From Candidatus Zipacnadia bacterium (GTDB lineage Bacteria; Armatimonadota; Zipacnadia; Zipacnadales; UBA5352): 6,203 nucleotides of DNA. The stretch spans positions 1 to 6,203 of the forward strand of contig JALGUI010000202.1 in NCBI GenBank assembly GCA_029820915.1, given 5' to 3'. Under the pieces are notes generated by a model that was not told where the DNA came from, did no database searches, and saw nothing but the letters and a program-made list of their open reading frames with translations. Below are positions 5,943 through 6,203 of this stretch, one piece after another (within the stretch, counting starts at the first letter, position 1; the number at the start of each line of letters is the position of its first letter). The position numbers and the translations under genes are program-made.

Positions 5943-6203
5943 AAGCCCTCATGGAAGAAGACCGGCTCGTAGCCGCGCTCGGTGACCCAGCGGATCATCA
6001 CGTCCAGCCGCTCGGCGTGGTCGGGCAGGTAGTTGGGGTAGAAGGGCCAGAAGTACTGCTCGTGGGTGAACAGGTCCATGATCTCGGCGGTGCGCGGATC
6101 GTCCGCCAGCGCCTCCAGCCGCGGCTCGATCTCCCCCAGCGGCACCGTGTTCCCGCACAGGTCGATGTTGCTGAACACAATCCCGCTGTCGAAGTCCTTG
6201 AGC
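5930..6203 (-). CDS. unrecognised protein, C-terminal 90 residues (5'-partial)
   Basis: The frame is open from the window edge to TGA at 5932-5930. The GTG at 6178-6176 is an internal codon, because the frame continues as protein-like sequence (LKDFDSGI) beyond it. The visible segments are IVFSNIDLCGN, then MDLFTHEQYFWPFYPNYLPDH, then ERLDVMIRWVTERGYEPVFFHEGFLG at the end. The THEQYF...Y.PNY motif, followed by an amphipathic helix and a GYEPVFF strand, resembles the end of barrel proteins related to polysaccharide deacetylases, often annotated as hypothetical in Planctomycetota-like genomes. I hold this assignment weakly. The gene is convergent with the protease and so is not in the same transcript. 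Confidence 0.8.
   Translation of the reverse strand, partial: LKDFDSGIVFSNIDLCGNTVPLGEIEPRLEALADDPRTAEIMDLFTHEQYFWPFYPNYLPDHAERLDVMIRWVTERGYEPVFFHEGFLGI

Noticed and set aside
1..6203. CRISPR array, insertion sequence, attachment site or defence system
   Set aside because: I saw no regularly spaced repeats, terminal inverted repeats, transposase or integrase motifs, or nuclease or helicase signatures on either strand.

Overview
This is a very GC-rich window (about 70% by eye) from a bacterium that looks equipped to break down complex, sulfated glycans or glycoproteins. The gene types are a GH42-like glycosidase, a type I sulfatase and a secreted M60-family metalloprotease. They are typical of polymer-degrading Planctomycetota, Verrucomicrobiota, Lentisphaerota or Armatimonadota and their metagenome-assembled relatives. 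The phylum is an inference from gene content; there is no rRNA or other marker here.

Layout. (1) Bases 2-1852, + strand: the 3' part of a large GH42-like gene whose 5' end lies outside the window. As written it is broken twice. A perfect 62-bp tandem duplication (599-724) shifts the frame, and a second shift lies between 1109 and 1147. The conserved protein can be followed continuously through frames 2, 1 and 2, so the lesions are recent or are assembly errors. (2) Bases 1853-2137: a 285-base intergenic stretch dense in potential RNA hairpins, ending in a good ribosome binding site. (3) Bases 2138-3556, + strand: an intact 472-residue sulfatase with the C-A-P-S-R formylglycine motif and no signal peptide. 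(4) Bases 3557-3683: a short gap with small hairpins and a ribosome binding site. (5) Bases 3684-5903, + strand: an intact 739-residue secreted protein with an N-terminal glutamine-amidotransferase-like region and an M60/enhancin-type zinc metalloprotease domain (HEMGH). (6) Bases 5930-6203, - strand: the C-terminal 90 residues of an unrecognised protein, convergent with the protease gene and separated from it by 26 bases that include part of a hairpin.

How they may work together. M60 proteases are known for cutting mucin-type or otherwise glycosylated proteins, sulfatases remove sulfate caps from glycans, and GH42 enzymes release galactose or related sugars. The three co-oriented genes suggest a small catabolic locus for sulfated glycoprotein or polysaccharide. 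One difficulty is location: the protease is clearly exported while the sulfatase has no visible export signal, which would put sulfate removal inside the cell on imported fragments. No transporter, regulator, sulfatase-maturation enzyme or mobile element is visible in the window. I see no clearly novel system. The best leads are the duplication-broken glycosidase, the structured leader before the sulfatase, and the protease-sulfatase pairing.
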